Assembly (NCBI RefSeq): GCF_001509475.1
Contig: NZ_LLZG01000410.1
Coordinates: 1 to 64,000 of the forward strand
Direction: 5' to 3'
Source: Streptomyces regalis
GTDB lineage: Bacteria > Actinomycetota > Actinomycetes > Streptomycetales > Streptomycetaceae
Length of the DNA stretch: 64,000 nucleotides
The stretch's first letter is position 1. Every line of letters starts with the position of its first letter. Positions 24,078 to 32,078 of this stretch are shown here, one piece after another. Below the pieces are notes generated by a model. The model saw only the letters and a list, made by a program, of their open reading frames with translations. It made no database searches and was not told the origin of the DNA. Both the position numbers and the translations under genes were made by a program.

Positions 24078-25367
24078 TCAGGCATTTCGCTGGGCGTACC
24101 GGGCCCAGTCGTCGTCGAGCTGGGTCAAAAACGCCTTGGCGTTCCGGCTGAGCACGAGTTCTTGCAGGTAGTTCAGAACGGGTATTCCACCCGGGAAGTA
24201 GGTGCCCGCGCCCTGGTAGAACCTGGCCGCGTCCACGTAGGGCTGGAGCCCGGAGACCCGCTCGTCCTTCGCCTTCGGCGCGTTTTTGGTGGTGGACCAG
24301 GCGAGGTTCTTCGCGTTGTAGGTGTCCATCACGTCCGGTCGCATGAGGTACCGGAGGAATGCCCGGGCCGCGTCCTGTTTCGAGGAGGCGTTCGGAATCC
24401 AGAGGGCCAGGTCGAGGTTGACTCTCACCTTGGTGTCGTCCGGGTTCTCGGTGCCCGGCATGGCGAACGTCCCGACTCTCACCTTCGGGTTGATCTTCGC
24501 GATCTCGCCTATGGCCCACGGCCCTTGGAGATACATCGCGGCATCGCCCCGGGCGAAGGCGACGTTGCCGTCGGCGTAGTTCCGGCTGGGGGCATCGCGG
24601 TTGGTGTAGGCCAGGAGAGCGAGCATCTTCTCGACGGCGTCCCCGAAATCCTTGCTGAAGGACACCTCGGCGTTCGGTCCGGCGTCCGGACCCAGAGCCT
24701 GGAGCCTGCTGAAGAAGCCGGCGACGTCGAGAGCACTGCCGGACACGTAGTCGAAGAGACCCTGCGAGATCGTCCACGTGTCCTTGAAGGTCTGTACGAC
24801 GGGAACGATGCCCTTGCTCTTGAACGTCCGGCACGCGGCCAGCAGTTCACTCCAGGTCCGCGGGACGGACACCCCAAACTTCTCGAAGACGTCCTTGTTG
24901 TAGATGACGCCTGCGGCGGTGATGGAGTAGGGCAGCACGCTGGTCTGGGACTTGTACTGCGCGTACTGCGCCACGAGATCCTGCACACCGGGATCGATGC
25001 GCCTGGCGTCCGCAAGGCCGCCGAGGTTCGACAGCGCGCCGCGGGCCACGAATCTGGACGCTTCAAGGTTGTAGTTGTAACAGGCGAGGTCGGGCGGGGT
25101 CCCCCGGACGAACTGGGGGACGAGCGCCGTGGGCGTCGAATCGTGTACGACGTGGACCTCTGACTGCGAGGCGTTGAAGTCGGCGACCAGCGCGTCGAAG
25201 TAGGTGACGACCTCGGGCTTGTTCTGCAGGAAGCGGATCGTGGTCCTTCCGTCTCCGGAGGAGCCGCGCCCCGCGAGCAGCGCACCCCCGGCCGTGGCGC
25301 CGGCGAGGCTGCCGAGGAGGAAGGTGCGGCGGGGAAACAATCGCTGCGACATCGTCGTCGTGCGCAT
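24078..25367 (-). CDS. Extracellular solute-binding protein (sugar), lipobox altered
   Basis: 429 residues, family 1 binding protein. The N-terminus has a twin-arginine-like motif (FPRRTFLLGS) and a hydrophobic stretch ending ALLAGRGSSGDG. In related lipoproteins the position after LLAG is the lipidated Cys; here the codon is CGC (Arg), one transition from TGC. The protein may therefore be released rather than lipid-anchored, or the lipobox has decayed. ATG 25367 follows GGAGTGAGG; a GTG three codons upstream is the alternative. The gene begins only 4-12 bases after the first GH13 gene. Confidence 0.88.
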   Translation of the reverse strand: MRTTTMSQRLFPRRTFLLGSLAGATAGGALLAGRGSSGDGRTTIRFLQNKPEVVTYFDALVADFNASQSEVHVVHDSTPTALVPQFVRGTPPDLACYNYNLEASRFVARGALSNLGGLADARRIDPGVQDLVAQYAQYKSQTSVLPYSITAAGVIYNKDVFEKFGVSVPRTWSELLAACRTFKSKGIVPVVQTFKDTWTISQGLFDYVSGSALDVAGFFSRLQALGPDAGPNAEVSFSKDFGDAVEKMLALLAYTNRDAPSRNYADGNVAFARGDAAMYLQGPWAIGEIAKINPKVRVGTFAMPGTENPDDTKVRVNLDLALWIPNASSKQDAARAFLRYLMRPDVMDTYNAKNLAWSTTKNAPKAKDERVSGLQPYVDAARFYQGAGTYFPGGIPVLNYLQELVLSRNAKAFLTQLDDDWARYAQRNA

Positions 25368-25379
25368 GGGCCTCACTCC

Positions 25380-27095
25380 TCAGTTCCTGAAGTCCGGGTG
25401 GGCGTCCGCCACTTCCGGTTCCAGCCACGCGGTCGTGTCCTGCGGAAGGTGCGCGCCGACGACGGGACCGCTGGCGAGGACGAGGCGCCCCGGCGGAAGC
25501 GGTGCCGGGGAGGTGCCGAAGTTGGTGACGCAGGTCCACCCGCCCGGGCGGCGGAAGTGCACGACGTCCGCCCTGTCATCGACCCAGGTCAGCGACTCGG
25601 CCGTCTGAAGCCGTCGCCGCTCGGCGAGGGCGTGCCGGTAGAACGACAGGGTCGATCCGGGCTCGGCTTCCTGGCCCTCCACGGAATGCGCGGCGAACGC
25701 GGCCGGCTGGGGCAGATGCGCCGCGCCCTGTCCGAACCCGAACGACGGGCCCGCCACCGTCCACGGCAGGGGGACCCGGCAGCCGTCCCTCCCCCGTTCG
25801 GTGCCCTTCGACCGCTTCCAGGTGGGATCCTGCAGGGCTTCCTCAGGCAGGTCGGCCACTTCGAACAGGCCCAGTTCCTCGCCCTGATAGAGATAGCTCG
25901 ATCCCGGCAGAGCGAGTGCGAGCAGCGTCGCCGCACGACCGCGCCGGAGCCCCTGTTCCCCGTCGGGCCTCGGGTCCACGCCGCCACTGAGCAGCCATGA
26001 GCGCAGGTCGGTGCCGTTCGGCAGGGCGTAGCGTGTCGGGTGCCGTACGACGTCGTGGTTGGAGAAGACCCACGTGGACGACGTGCCGGAGACCCGGGCC
26101 AGCGCCAGGTTCTCCTCGATGATCCGGCGGAAGGTGACGGCGTCCCACTCCGCCTGCAGCAGGTCGAAGTTGAAAGCCTGACCGAGTCCGTCGGGTGAGG
26201 CGTAGCGAGGCCGGCGGTGAGCGGGCACCCATGCCTCCGCGACCGCGGTGCGCGGCGGGTCGTACTCGTTGAAGACCGCTCGCCATGCGCGGTAGATCTC
26301 GTGGACTTCGTCGCGGTCCTCCAGACGGTGTGTCCCGTCGGGCAGGCCGTCGGCCCGGAGCTGGTCCTGGCCGGGCAGCGGTTCGGAGAGGTCCTTGGCG
26401 AGCATGTGGGCCACGTCCACGCGGAAGCCGTCGACGCCGCGGTCGGCCCAGAAGCGCAGAGTCGTCAGGAAGTCGGCGCGCACCTCGGGGTTGGCCCAGT
26501 TGAGGTCCGGCTGCTCGGGGGCGAACAGGTGCAGGTACCAGTCGCCGTCCCCCACCGGCTCCCAGGCCGGCCCGCCGAACGCGGCGGTCCAGTCGGTCGG
26601 CGGCTCCTCGCCGTCCGGGCCGCTGCCGCGTCGGAAGACGTAGCGGTCACGGGCCGCCGAGCCGGGCCCGGCGGCCAGCGCTTCGCGGAACCACACATGC
26701 CGGTTGGACGTGTGGTTCGGGACGATGTCGACGATGACGCGGATCCCCGCGGCGTGCAGGGCGGCGACGAGAGCGTCGAACTGGTCGAGCGTGCCGATGC
26801 GCGGGTCGACGTCCCGGTAGTCGTCCACGTCGTATCCGCCGTCAGCGAGCGCCGAGGGATAGAAGGGGCTGAGCCAGACCGCGTCCACGCCGAGGTCGCG
26901 CAGATAGCCCACGCGGGAGGTGATCCCCGGGAGGTCACCGATCCCGTCACCGTTGGCGTCGGCGAAGCTGCGCGGATAGATCTGGTAGACGACCGCCTGC
27001 CGCCACCACGCGTCCGCTTCCGACCGTGGTGCGCTCGATGCGCGGAACTCCGCATCGAGCACCTCCCCGAGTACCTCCGCAGCTGCCTCCGTCAT
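25380..27095 (-). CDS. GH13 alpha-glucosidase, first gene of the uptake operon
   Basis: 571 residues. GH13 regions are VDIVPNHTSN, GFRVDVAHM (nucleophile), AVAEAWVPA (acid/base) and FSNHDVVR, all intact. It begins at ATG 27095, 25 residues after an in-frame but implausible earlier start, with AAGGG upstream. Cytoplasmic; it hydrolyses alpha-glucosides taken up by the neighbouring ABC system. Divergent from the ROK regulator. Confidence 0.92.
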   Translation of the reverse strand: MTEAAAEVLGEVLDAEFRASSAPRSEADAWWRQAVVYQIYPRSFADANGDGIGDLPGITSRVGYLRDLGVDAVWLSPFYPSALADGGYDVDDYRDVDPRIGTLDQFDALVAALHAAGIRVIVDIVPNHTSNRHVWFREALAAGPGSAARDRYVFRRGSGPDGEEPPTDWTAAFGGPAWEPVGDGDWYLHLFAPEQPDLNWANPEVRADFLTTLRFWADRGVDGFRVDVAHMLAKDLSEPLPGQDQLRADGLPDGTHRLEDRDEVHEIYRAWRAVFNEYDPPRTAVAEAWVPAHRRPRYASPDGLGQAFNFDLLQAEWDAVTFRRIIEENLALARVSGTSSTWVFSNHDVVRHPTRYALPNGTDLRSWLLSGGVDPRPDGEQGLRRGRAATLLALALPGSSYLYQGEELGLFEVADLPEEALQDPTWKRSKGTERGRDGCRVPLPWTVAGPSFGFGQGAAHLPQPAAFAAHSVEGQEAEPGSTLSFYRHALAERRRLQTAESLTWVDDRADVVHFRRPGGWTCVTNFGTSPAPLPPGRLVLASGPVVGAHLPQDTTAWLEPEVADAHPDFRN

Positions 27096-27184
27096 CGGCA
27101 GACCCTTTCGCCGAGCATTAAATATAGGAACTAGATTTATTTCCCGGATGTAAGCTAGGAGGCGAGCCAAGGGGGGTCAAGGGG
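27096..27184. promoter_or_regulatory. Divergent promoter region between GH13 operon and ROK gene
   Basis: An AT-rich island unusual for this genome (AAATATAGGAACTAGATTTA at about 27119-27138) contains a minus-strand -10-like TATATT. It is the natural site for ROK repressor binding. I see no single perfect palindrome, so the operator is not resolved. Confidence 0.5.
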
Positions 27185-28432
27185 TTGTCTGGGAAAAAGT
27201 CGTCCACCTCGACGCGGCAGATCCGGGAGGCGAACCTCCGAGCCGTACTGCACGACATGTGGGACTCGGATCCCGTGACGGGGTCGGACCTGATGGCCTC
27301 GACGGGCCTGACCCGGGCGACCGTCCACGACGTCTGCGAGGACCTCGCACACCGCGGCTGGATCCATGAGGTGGAGAACCAGCGCGAGCACGGCGACTAC
27401 CGCCTGGGCCGGCCGGCGCGCCGCTACTGCTTCCAGCCCATGGCCGGCGTGCTGGTGGGTGTCGACTGCGGCCAGGACATGACCGTGGCCACGGTCACGG
27501 ACCTGCGGGGACGAACCCTCACCCGCCACGACCACGCCTTCTCCAGCACCGAGCACTCGGCCGAGGAACGCCTCGACGTGCTCAGCCGGACCGTCCTCGG
27601 AGCGCTGGAGAAGGCATCACTGGCGGCCTCGCAGGTCCTTGCCGTGGCAGTGGGAGTCCCTGCACCCGTGGACGTCGACGGACGGACGGTGGGCACGGCC
27701 AACCCGTTCTGGGAGCGGATGAACCCGAACATCGTCGAGTACCTGGCCGATCGCCATGGCTGGACCGCTCTCGTCGACAACGACGCCAACCTCGCGGCGC
27801 TCGCGGAGGGTTGGCGGGGTGCCGGTCGCGGGCTCAGGAACTTCGTGACACTGCTCACCGGCGAGGCGCTCGGCGCGGGCATCGTGGAGGAAGGTCGGCT
27901 CCTGCGCGGGGTCCGCGGAGGCGCCGGCGAGATGAGGTTCCTCGATCTGGTGGAGGGGGTGGGATCTCCCACGGGAATCGGTGCGCTGAGCCGCGACTGG
28001 GCCCGGGAAGCGCTGCGCGATCCCAAGACCCATCCCACATCGAGCCTGCGCAAGCTCGCCCCGGAGGACATCGACGCCGAGGCGGTCTTCGCGGCGGCGG
28101 CCGCCGCCGACCCCCTCGCGACCGAGGTCGTCGAACGGCTCGGCGCGAGGTGCGCGAGGATCGTCAGCACCCTCGCCGTGCTTCTCGACACGGACCGGAT
28201 CGTGCTGGCCGGCGCTCTCTCGGGGTCGTATACGGGGATCCTGCGGACCATCGAACGAGACCTGCCCCGGTACGTCCACCCTCCTCTCCCTGTTGTCGCC
28301 GCATCCGAACTCGGCGACGAAGCCGTCTCCATCGGCGCCGTCCGGCGCGCCCTCGATCACGTCCGAGAGCAGGCACTCGAGATCGAACTGCCGCCTGCGC
28401 ACCCGGTACCCGCTCCTGCCCACCCGTCCTGA
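27185..28432 (+). CDS. ROK-family transcriptional repressor
   Basis: 415 residues. The N-terminal winged helix (about 15-65) reads VTGSDLMASTGLTRATVHDVCEDLAHRGW. The ROK sugar-kinase fold follows with VGVDCGQDM, ALVDNDANLAALAEGWRGAG and a late LAGALSGS. The family zinc motif (CxCGxxGC) is absent, and the stretch where it belongs reads GEMRFLDLVEGVGSPTGIG. It starts at TTG 27185 after AAGGGG. The position opposite the alpha-glucoside operon makes it the local repressor, probably released by a sugar. Confidence 0.9.
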   Translation: MSGKKSSTSTRQIREANLRAVLHDMWDSDPVTGSDLMASTGLTRATVHDVCEDLAHRGWIHEVENQREHGDYRLGRPARRYCFQPMAGVLVGVDCGQDMTVATVTDLRGRTLTRHDHAFSSTEHSAEERLDVLSRTVLGALEKASLAASQVLAVAVGVPAPVDVDGRTVGTANPFWERMNPNIVEYLADRHGWTALVDNDANLAALAEGWRGAGRGLRNFVTLLTGEALGAGIVEEGRLLRGVRGGAGEMRFLDLVEGVGSPTGIGALSRDWAREALRDPKTHPTSSLRKLAPEDIDAEAVFAAAAAADPLATEVVERLGARCARIVSTLAVLLDTDRIVLAGALSGSYTGILRTIERDLPRYVHPPLPVVAASELGDEAVSIGAVRRALDHVREQALEIELPPAHPVPAPAHPS

Positions 28433-28449
28433 CGGCGCGCCCGGTACGT

Positions 28450-28524
28450 CCGCTCACGCACGGACCCGAAAACGAATCAGCGCCCGAGCTGGCCGAAGCC
28501 GACCCGGACGCTGCGCAGTAGGTC
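28450..28524 (-). repeat. Copy B of the tRNA-Lys-tail repeat (terminator-like)
   Basis: The same block as next to the tRNA-Lys gene: CGCTCACGCACGGACCCGAA, then AACGAATCAGCGCCCGAG and GCCGAAGCCGACCCGG. On the minus strand it forms a GC stem-loop followed by a T-rich tail. Here it also ends the convergent ROK gene. Confidence 0.72.
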
Positions 28525-28552
28525 AGAAGGGGTTTCCTCGCCCCCGCGTCCG

Positions 28553-28597
28553 TAGGCCCTGTGGGACTCGAACCCACAACCAATGGATCAAAAGTCC
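28553..28597 (-). repeat. Truncated 3' half of tRNA-Lys (attachment-site scar)
   Basis: 45 bases starting TAGGCCCTGTGGGACTCGAA are identical, except one C/T, to the 3' end of the intact tRNA-Lys(TTT) at 31885-31957. They stop just past the anticodon loop, and the acceptor 5' half and D-arm are absent. A tRNA 3'-end duplicate of this size is the classic outcome of integrase-mediated insertion into a tRNA gene. No integrase survives in the 3.3 kb between the copies. Confidence 0.8.
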
Positions 28598-28719
28598 TGG
28601 CGCGATCTTGATGGGTGGTTCCGGACGCTGCTTCGGTGTCCGCAACCACCTGGTCAGGCCAGGGTCGGCGTGATCTTCGGTCCGATCCCTCCTGACCGCT
28701 GCCACATCGTCCGCTCACG

Positions 28720-28918
28720 CCGAGGGTGATGCCGTCGGCCATGGGGAGCGTGGAGAGGTCGACGCGCTGGTCGTCGCGGAGGATTGCGTTGACGGAGCGC
28801 ATGCCCAGGGTGACGGGGTCCTGCTGGGCGGGGTCGGTGCCCCGGCCGGACCAGAGGGTGTGGTCGAGGACGATCAGGCCACTGGGCCGGGTAAGGGTGA
28901 GGGACTGCTCGTACTACG
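28720..28918 (-). pseudogene. C-terminal fragment of an O-methyltransferase
   Basis: The minus strand reads YEQSLTLTRPSGLIVLDHTL then WSGRGTDPAQQDPVTLGMRS then VNAILRDDQRVDLSTLPMAD and GITLGV. That is the C-terminal third of a caffeoyl-CoA-type class I O-methyltransferase. The SAM-binding N-terminal part and start are missing, and the end runs on without the expected stop. Confidence 0.7.
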
Positions 28919-28964
28919 GCGCCCGGCCCTGCACGGACGCCACGGCCCGGTGTAGCTAGGCCGG

Positions 28965-29356
28965 GTGTCCGAGGGAACGACGACACCGGCCCACCGGGCC
29001 TTCGCCGAGGCATGCGGCCTGCTGGGCTTCGACTCCATCGACGACCTCCGTGCCCACGTGGGCGGGGTCGGCAGCTACCCCCTCGACATGGCCGACGGAG
29101 TCCGCCAGAGCACGGGCCCGGTCTACCTCGACGCGGCCACCCGCGACGCCCCAACCTGCACTTCCTGGGCGGGACCACGGTCGGCAATGTCGCCTTCGCC
29201 ACGAACGGACGGGCGATCGGCGTCCCCACCCTCGTACGGGCCCGCGAGACGGTGCTGTCCGCGGGAGCCGCCGCGAGCCCAGCCATCCTGCTGCGCTCCG
29301 GCATGCACTCCCTGGCCGACAGGCGACGTACCCCCGGACCGGACCGCCACGCCTGA
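28965..29356 (+). pseudogene. Fragment of a GMC-family oxidoreductase, frameshifted
   Basis: The first frame reads AFAEACGLLGFDSIDDLRAH, then VGGVGSYPLDMADGVRQSTG and PVYLDAATRDAP. From about 29150 the homology continues one frame over as NLHFLGGTTVGNVAFATNGR, AIGVPTLVRARETVLSAGAA and ASPAILLRSG before a stop at 29356. This is the middle of a choline-dehydrogenase-like GMC flavoprotein; both ends are gone. Confidence 0.72.
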
Positions 29357-29473
29357 GACCGCGACAGGATCCGCGACCTGCTGTCGACCTGAAGGGGGTC
29401 CGGCGGTGCGTCCGCATGCCAATGGCCGTGACGCGCGGAGTGGACCGAGCCTTCTGTGAGCCGTGGGCCGACG

Positions 29474-30784
29474 TCAGCCCGACGTCACCAGACTCAGTGC
29501 CGGCCCGCCGATCTGGACCCACTTGCCGGAGCGGTCGCCAGTGCCGGTCCACTGCCAGACTCCCTGAGCGTCGCGCCGGTAGACGTGGTCGGTGGCGACG
29601 GCGTACGAGGTGGCAGTGCCGCCCACGCGGGTCCAACTCTGCGATCGGGTGCCGTACGCGAACAGTTGGCCGCTGTCGCGGGCGGTGGCGAACAGGCCGG
29701 CGCCCCCGGCGTAGATCTGACGGAACTCCTCTCCACCGAGCCTGGACCATTCCAGGTCGTTCCTGGTTCCCCAGCGCCAGACTCTGTGGTCCTTCTTGCT
29801 GAGGCCGTAGAGGTGATCGTCGTCGACGGCGAACCCGAGCGCGTCGTATCCGGCGTCGGACCACGAGTCCGGAGCACCGCCGTACTTCCGGATCCTGCCG
29901 TCATGGGGATCCACGGCGAACAGGCCCGGCTTGCCCGCGTACAGCTGACGGGCGGCCCAGCCGATCCTGGTCCAGCTGTCTCGTGCGCCGCCCCACTCGT
30001 AGACGGCCGACCTGTCGCCGCTGAGGACCCACAGCGCGTCGCCGACCGCGAGCACGGAACCGGCGCCCTGGTCGCCCACGTAGATCCACTTCCCGTCCCG
30101 GTGCGCGAAGATCCGGCCGTCCTTCGGGTCCGTCGCGAACAGCCCCGCGCGGCCGGCATAGATCTGCCCGGCGGGGACGCCGACCTGTTCCCAGCCCGAG
30201 CCCCGCCACTCCCACACGCTCCGGTCGACCGGACTCATGCCGTACACATGGCCGCTCTCGGAGACGGGTGAGGGCTGCCCGCTCTCCCGGGCGCTCTTCG
30301 GAAGATCGAGGTCGGCGCTTTCGGGAGGCGTGTACGGCGTGGTGGGAAAGGTGTCCTCCAGGTCCGGGGCCTCGGTCTCCGAGGACGAGGGTGACGCCGT
30401 GTCCGGGGGTGTGGCGGCGGCGGATGGCACCGTAACGTGTGAGGTATGTGATGCGACGGGGAGCTCGCGCCCCTGCCCGGCGTTCTGCTGATGGCCGCTG
30501 TCGGCGAAAACAGTGATCTTCAGGCCTACGACGATCCCGACGCAGACCGTGAACACGGAGACGGCGGCAACCGCTCTGGCCCTGCCACCGCGCCTGGCTT
30601 CCTGGAGCGGAGGATTGATGACGAGCGAGTGAATGGTGTCGGCCTGGGTCAGCGGACCGTGCTGAACGCCACCGCCCACGCTGTTGCCGACGCTCCCCGT
30701 CTTCCCCACGCCCTCCGGCTCCCCGGAACCGGATGCCGACGGAGTTCCGTCGTCCCCGTCGCCCTTCCGCAAGAATCCGCTCAC
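29474..30784 (-). CDS. Membrane-anchored beta-propeller protein with RHIM-like N-terminal motif
   Basis: About 436 residues. The cytoplasmic N-terminus contains GGGVQHGPLTQADTIHSLVI, followed by a basic run (QEARRGGRAR) and one membrane helix (AVAAVSVFTVCVGIVVGLKI). A Ser/Pro/Thr-rich spacer leads to about six blade-like repeats of the form IYAGxxGLFAxDPxDGRI plus Trp-rich strands, a tectonin/propeller-like extracytoplasmic domain. GTG 30784 (VSGFLRKGDG) follows GGGGGAG; an ATG eight codons upstream is the alternative. The motif (I/L-x-Q-x-x-x-I flanked by Gly/His) matches the kind found in the next gene upstream. Confidence 0.72.
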   Translation of the reverse strand: MSGFLRKGDGDDGTPSASGSGEPEGVGKTGSVGNSVGGGVQHGPLTQADTIHSLVINPPLQEARRGGRARAVAAVSVFTVCVGIVVGLKITVFADSGHQQNAGQGRELPVASHTSHVTVPSAAATPPDTASPSSSETEAPDLEDTFPTTPYTPPESADLDLPKSARESGQPSPVSESGHVYGMSPVDRSVWEWRGSGWEQVGVPAGQIYAGRAGLFATDPKDGRIFAHRDGKWIYVGDQGAGSVLAVGDALWVLSGDRSAVYEWGGARDSWTRIGWAARQLYAGKPGLFAVDPHDGRIRKYGGAPDSWSDAGYDALGFAVDDDHLYGLSKKDHRVWRWGTRNDLEWSRLGGEEFRQIYAGGAGLFATARDSGQLFAYGTRSQSWTRVGGTATSYAVATDHVYRRDAQGVWQWTGTGDRSGKWVQIGGPALSLVTSG

Positions 30785-30924
30785 GGCTCCCCCGAGTACG
30801 TGACACATGACCAACCCGACCGATGGATCACCGTACGGTAAACGCCGTCAGAGGCAGGGCTGTTCCATCCCCGGTCGGGTCAAGTTGGCTGATTCCAGAG
30901 CCAGTTGTGCGTCAGGGGGCAGAC

Positions 30925-31371
30925 TCAAACCCGATCGGGAGGTGTCCCGTGGTTGAACGAGCCCAGGATGCCGGTCTGAATCACCGGAGCGTGATAAACG
31001 CCTCCACTGATCGTGTTGTGGACATTCACGTCCCGTTGGTCGTTCCCTCCGGGCGCCAAGTCGTCCAGTACTGCCCGTAGTTCAGCAGCAGCGGCCGGGT
31101 TGGCCTGCAAAGTGCGACGCAATCGCGTACGCCACTCCGCCTCGACGTCCAGGGCAGTCTGCTCGTCGCCGCTCCGCAGCGCCGCCGTCAGCTCGCTGCG
31201 CGACGTCTCCAGCTCCCCCTCGATCAGGTCTTCCTCACCGACGCGATGCCGAGAGAAGCGAGAGAGGAACGAGACCAGGCGGTCACGGGCCTGTGCCCAG
31301 GAGTCCGCTGCCATGTGCTGAACGAATGCCGTAGCGCCCGCGGCAGCGAGTGCCGTCAACTCCGCTTCCAT
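30925..31371 (-). CDS. Small helical protein with C-terminal amyloid-signalling-type motif
   Basis: 148 residues. Residues 1-110 are helical: a hydrophobic start (MEAELTALAAAGATAFVQHM), an amphipathic helix with Trp, then a charged region (EEDLIEGELETSRSELTAAL). The C-terminus ends with VHNTISGGVYHAPVIQTGIL. This layout (Bell-like helical domain plus RHIM-like motif around V-I-Q-x-G) matches effector proteins of bacterial amyloid signalling (BASS) systems common in Streptomyces. ATG 31371 is preceded by GGGGG. The next gene downstream carries a related motif at its N-terminus. Assignment by pattern only. Confidence 0.68.
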   Translation of the reverse strand: MEAELTALAAAGATAFVQHMAADSWAQARDRLVSFLSRFSRHRVGEEDLIEGELETSRSELTAALRSGDEQTALDVEAEWRTRLRRTLQANPAAAAELRAVLDDLAPGGNDQRDVNVHNTISGGVYHAPVIQTGILGSFNHGTPPDRV

Positions 31372-31423
31372 CGAACCCCCATCGCAGCAGCTGAGGCAGC
31401 CACCGTACCCCTGCCCTGGAAGC

Positions 31424-31465
31424 GAAGCGACGCCCGAGCCGGCCGAAGCCGACCCGAGCGCTGAA
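31424..31465 (-). repeat. Copy D (partial) of the tRNA-Lys-tail repeat
   Basis: GCGACGCCCGAGCCGGCC then GAAGCCGACCCGAGCGCTG repeats the stem-loop portion only, inside the island between the tRNA-Lys gene and its 3' duplicate. Confidence 0.6.
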
Positions 31466-31475
31466 CAGCTGCCGC

Positions 31476-31775
31476 ATGCCACGCCGGCCGCCGGCCGAAC
31501 ACCTGGGCATCACGCAGCCACCGCTCTCCCGCACGATCCCCGCCCTGAGCGCAAGCTCGACGTACCGCTGCTGGTCCGCAGCACCCGCCAGGTCGAGCCG
31601 ACTCCGTCCACCAGGTGCTGCCGGAACGAGCCCGGGTCGCCCTGGACGCGGTGTCCGCGGCGTCCGCCTGGCCGTACGGGCGGGACAGACCGAGCCCCGG
31701 CCGAACGTCGCGTTCGCGCGCGCCGCCACCGATGCCGCCGAGACCGGCCCCCTCACCCTGACATCGCTCGTCTGA
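31476..31775 (+). pseudogene. Remnant of a LysR-family regulator
   Basis: The HTH recognition part AEHLGITQPPLSRTI is followed, in changing frames, by the linker-helix-type sequence LDVPLLVRSTRQVE and PERARVALDAVSA. Several small indels separate them. No start or effector domain remains. Confidence 0.65.
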
Positions 31776-31789
31776 CACGCACCGCTCAC

Positions 31790-31846
31790 GCAAAGGCCCG
31801 AAAACGAAGCAGCGCCCGAGCCGACCGAAGCCGACTCAGGCGCTGC
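31790..31846 (-). repeat. Copy C of the repeat: terminator of tRNA-Lys
   Basis: On the minus strand this lies about 40 bases past the tRNA 3' end and folds as CAGCGCCTGAGTCGGC-TTCGG-loop-CGGCTCGGGCGCTG, followed by CTTCGTTTTCGGG. It is the parent of copies A, B and D. Confidence 0.75.
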
Positions 31847-31884
31847 GTAGCAGGTCAGAGGCACTATCCCCTGCCTACCAGCCG

Positions 31885-31957
31885 TAGGCCCTGTGGGACT
31901 CGAACCCACAACCAATGGATTAAAAGTCCACTGCTCTGCCAATTGAGCTAAGGGCCC
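31885..31957 (-). tRNA. tRNA-Lys (TTT)
   Basis: 73-nt cloverleaf with anticodon loop CTTTTAA and T-arm GGGTTCGAGTCCC; CCA not encoded. Its 3' 45 bases are duplicated at 28553-28597. Confidence 0.96.
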
Positions 31958-32078
31958 AGGCGATGTTGCCACCCCGAGCATAGCTGCCCATGGCCGTGTC
32001 TCCGATCGGGTATCGGGGACACGGCCGCGTCGGCGGTGGCGGAGGGCGATGAAGCAAGCCCTCGCGCGCCCCGTGGCC

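Noticed and set aside
28553..28597. A second functional tRNA-Lys gene
   Set aside because: Only the 3' half is present; the sequence diverges right after the anticodon loop and the D-arm and 5' acceptor strand are missing.
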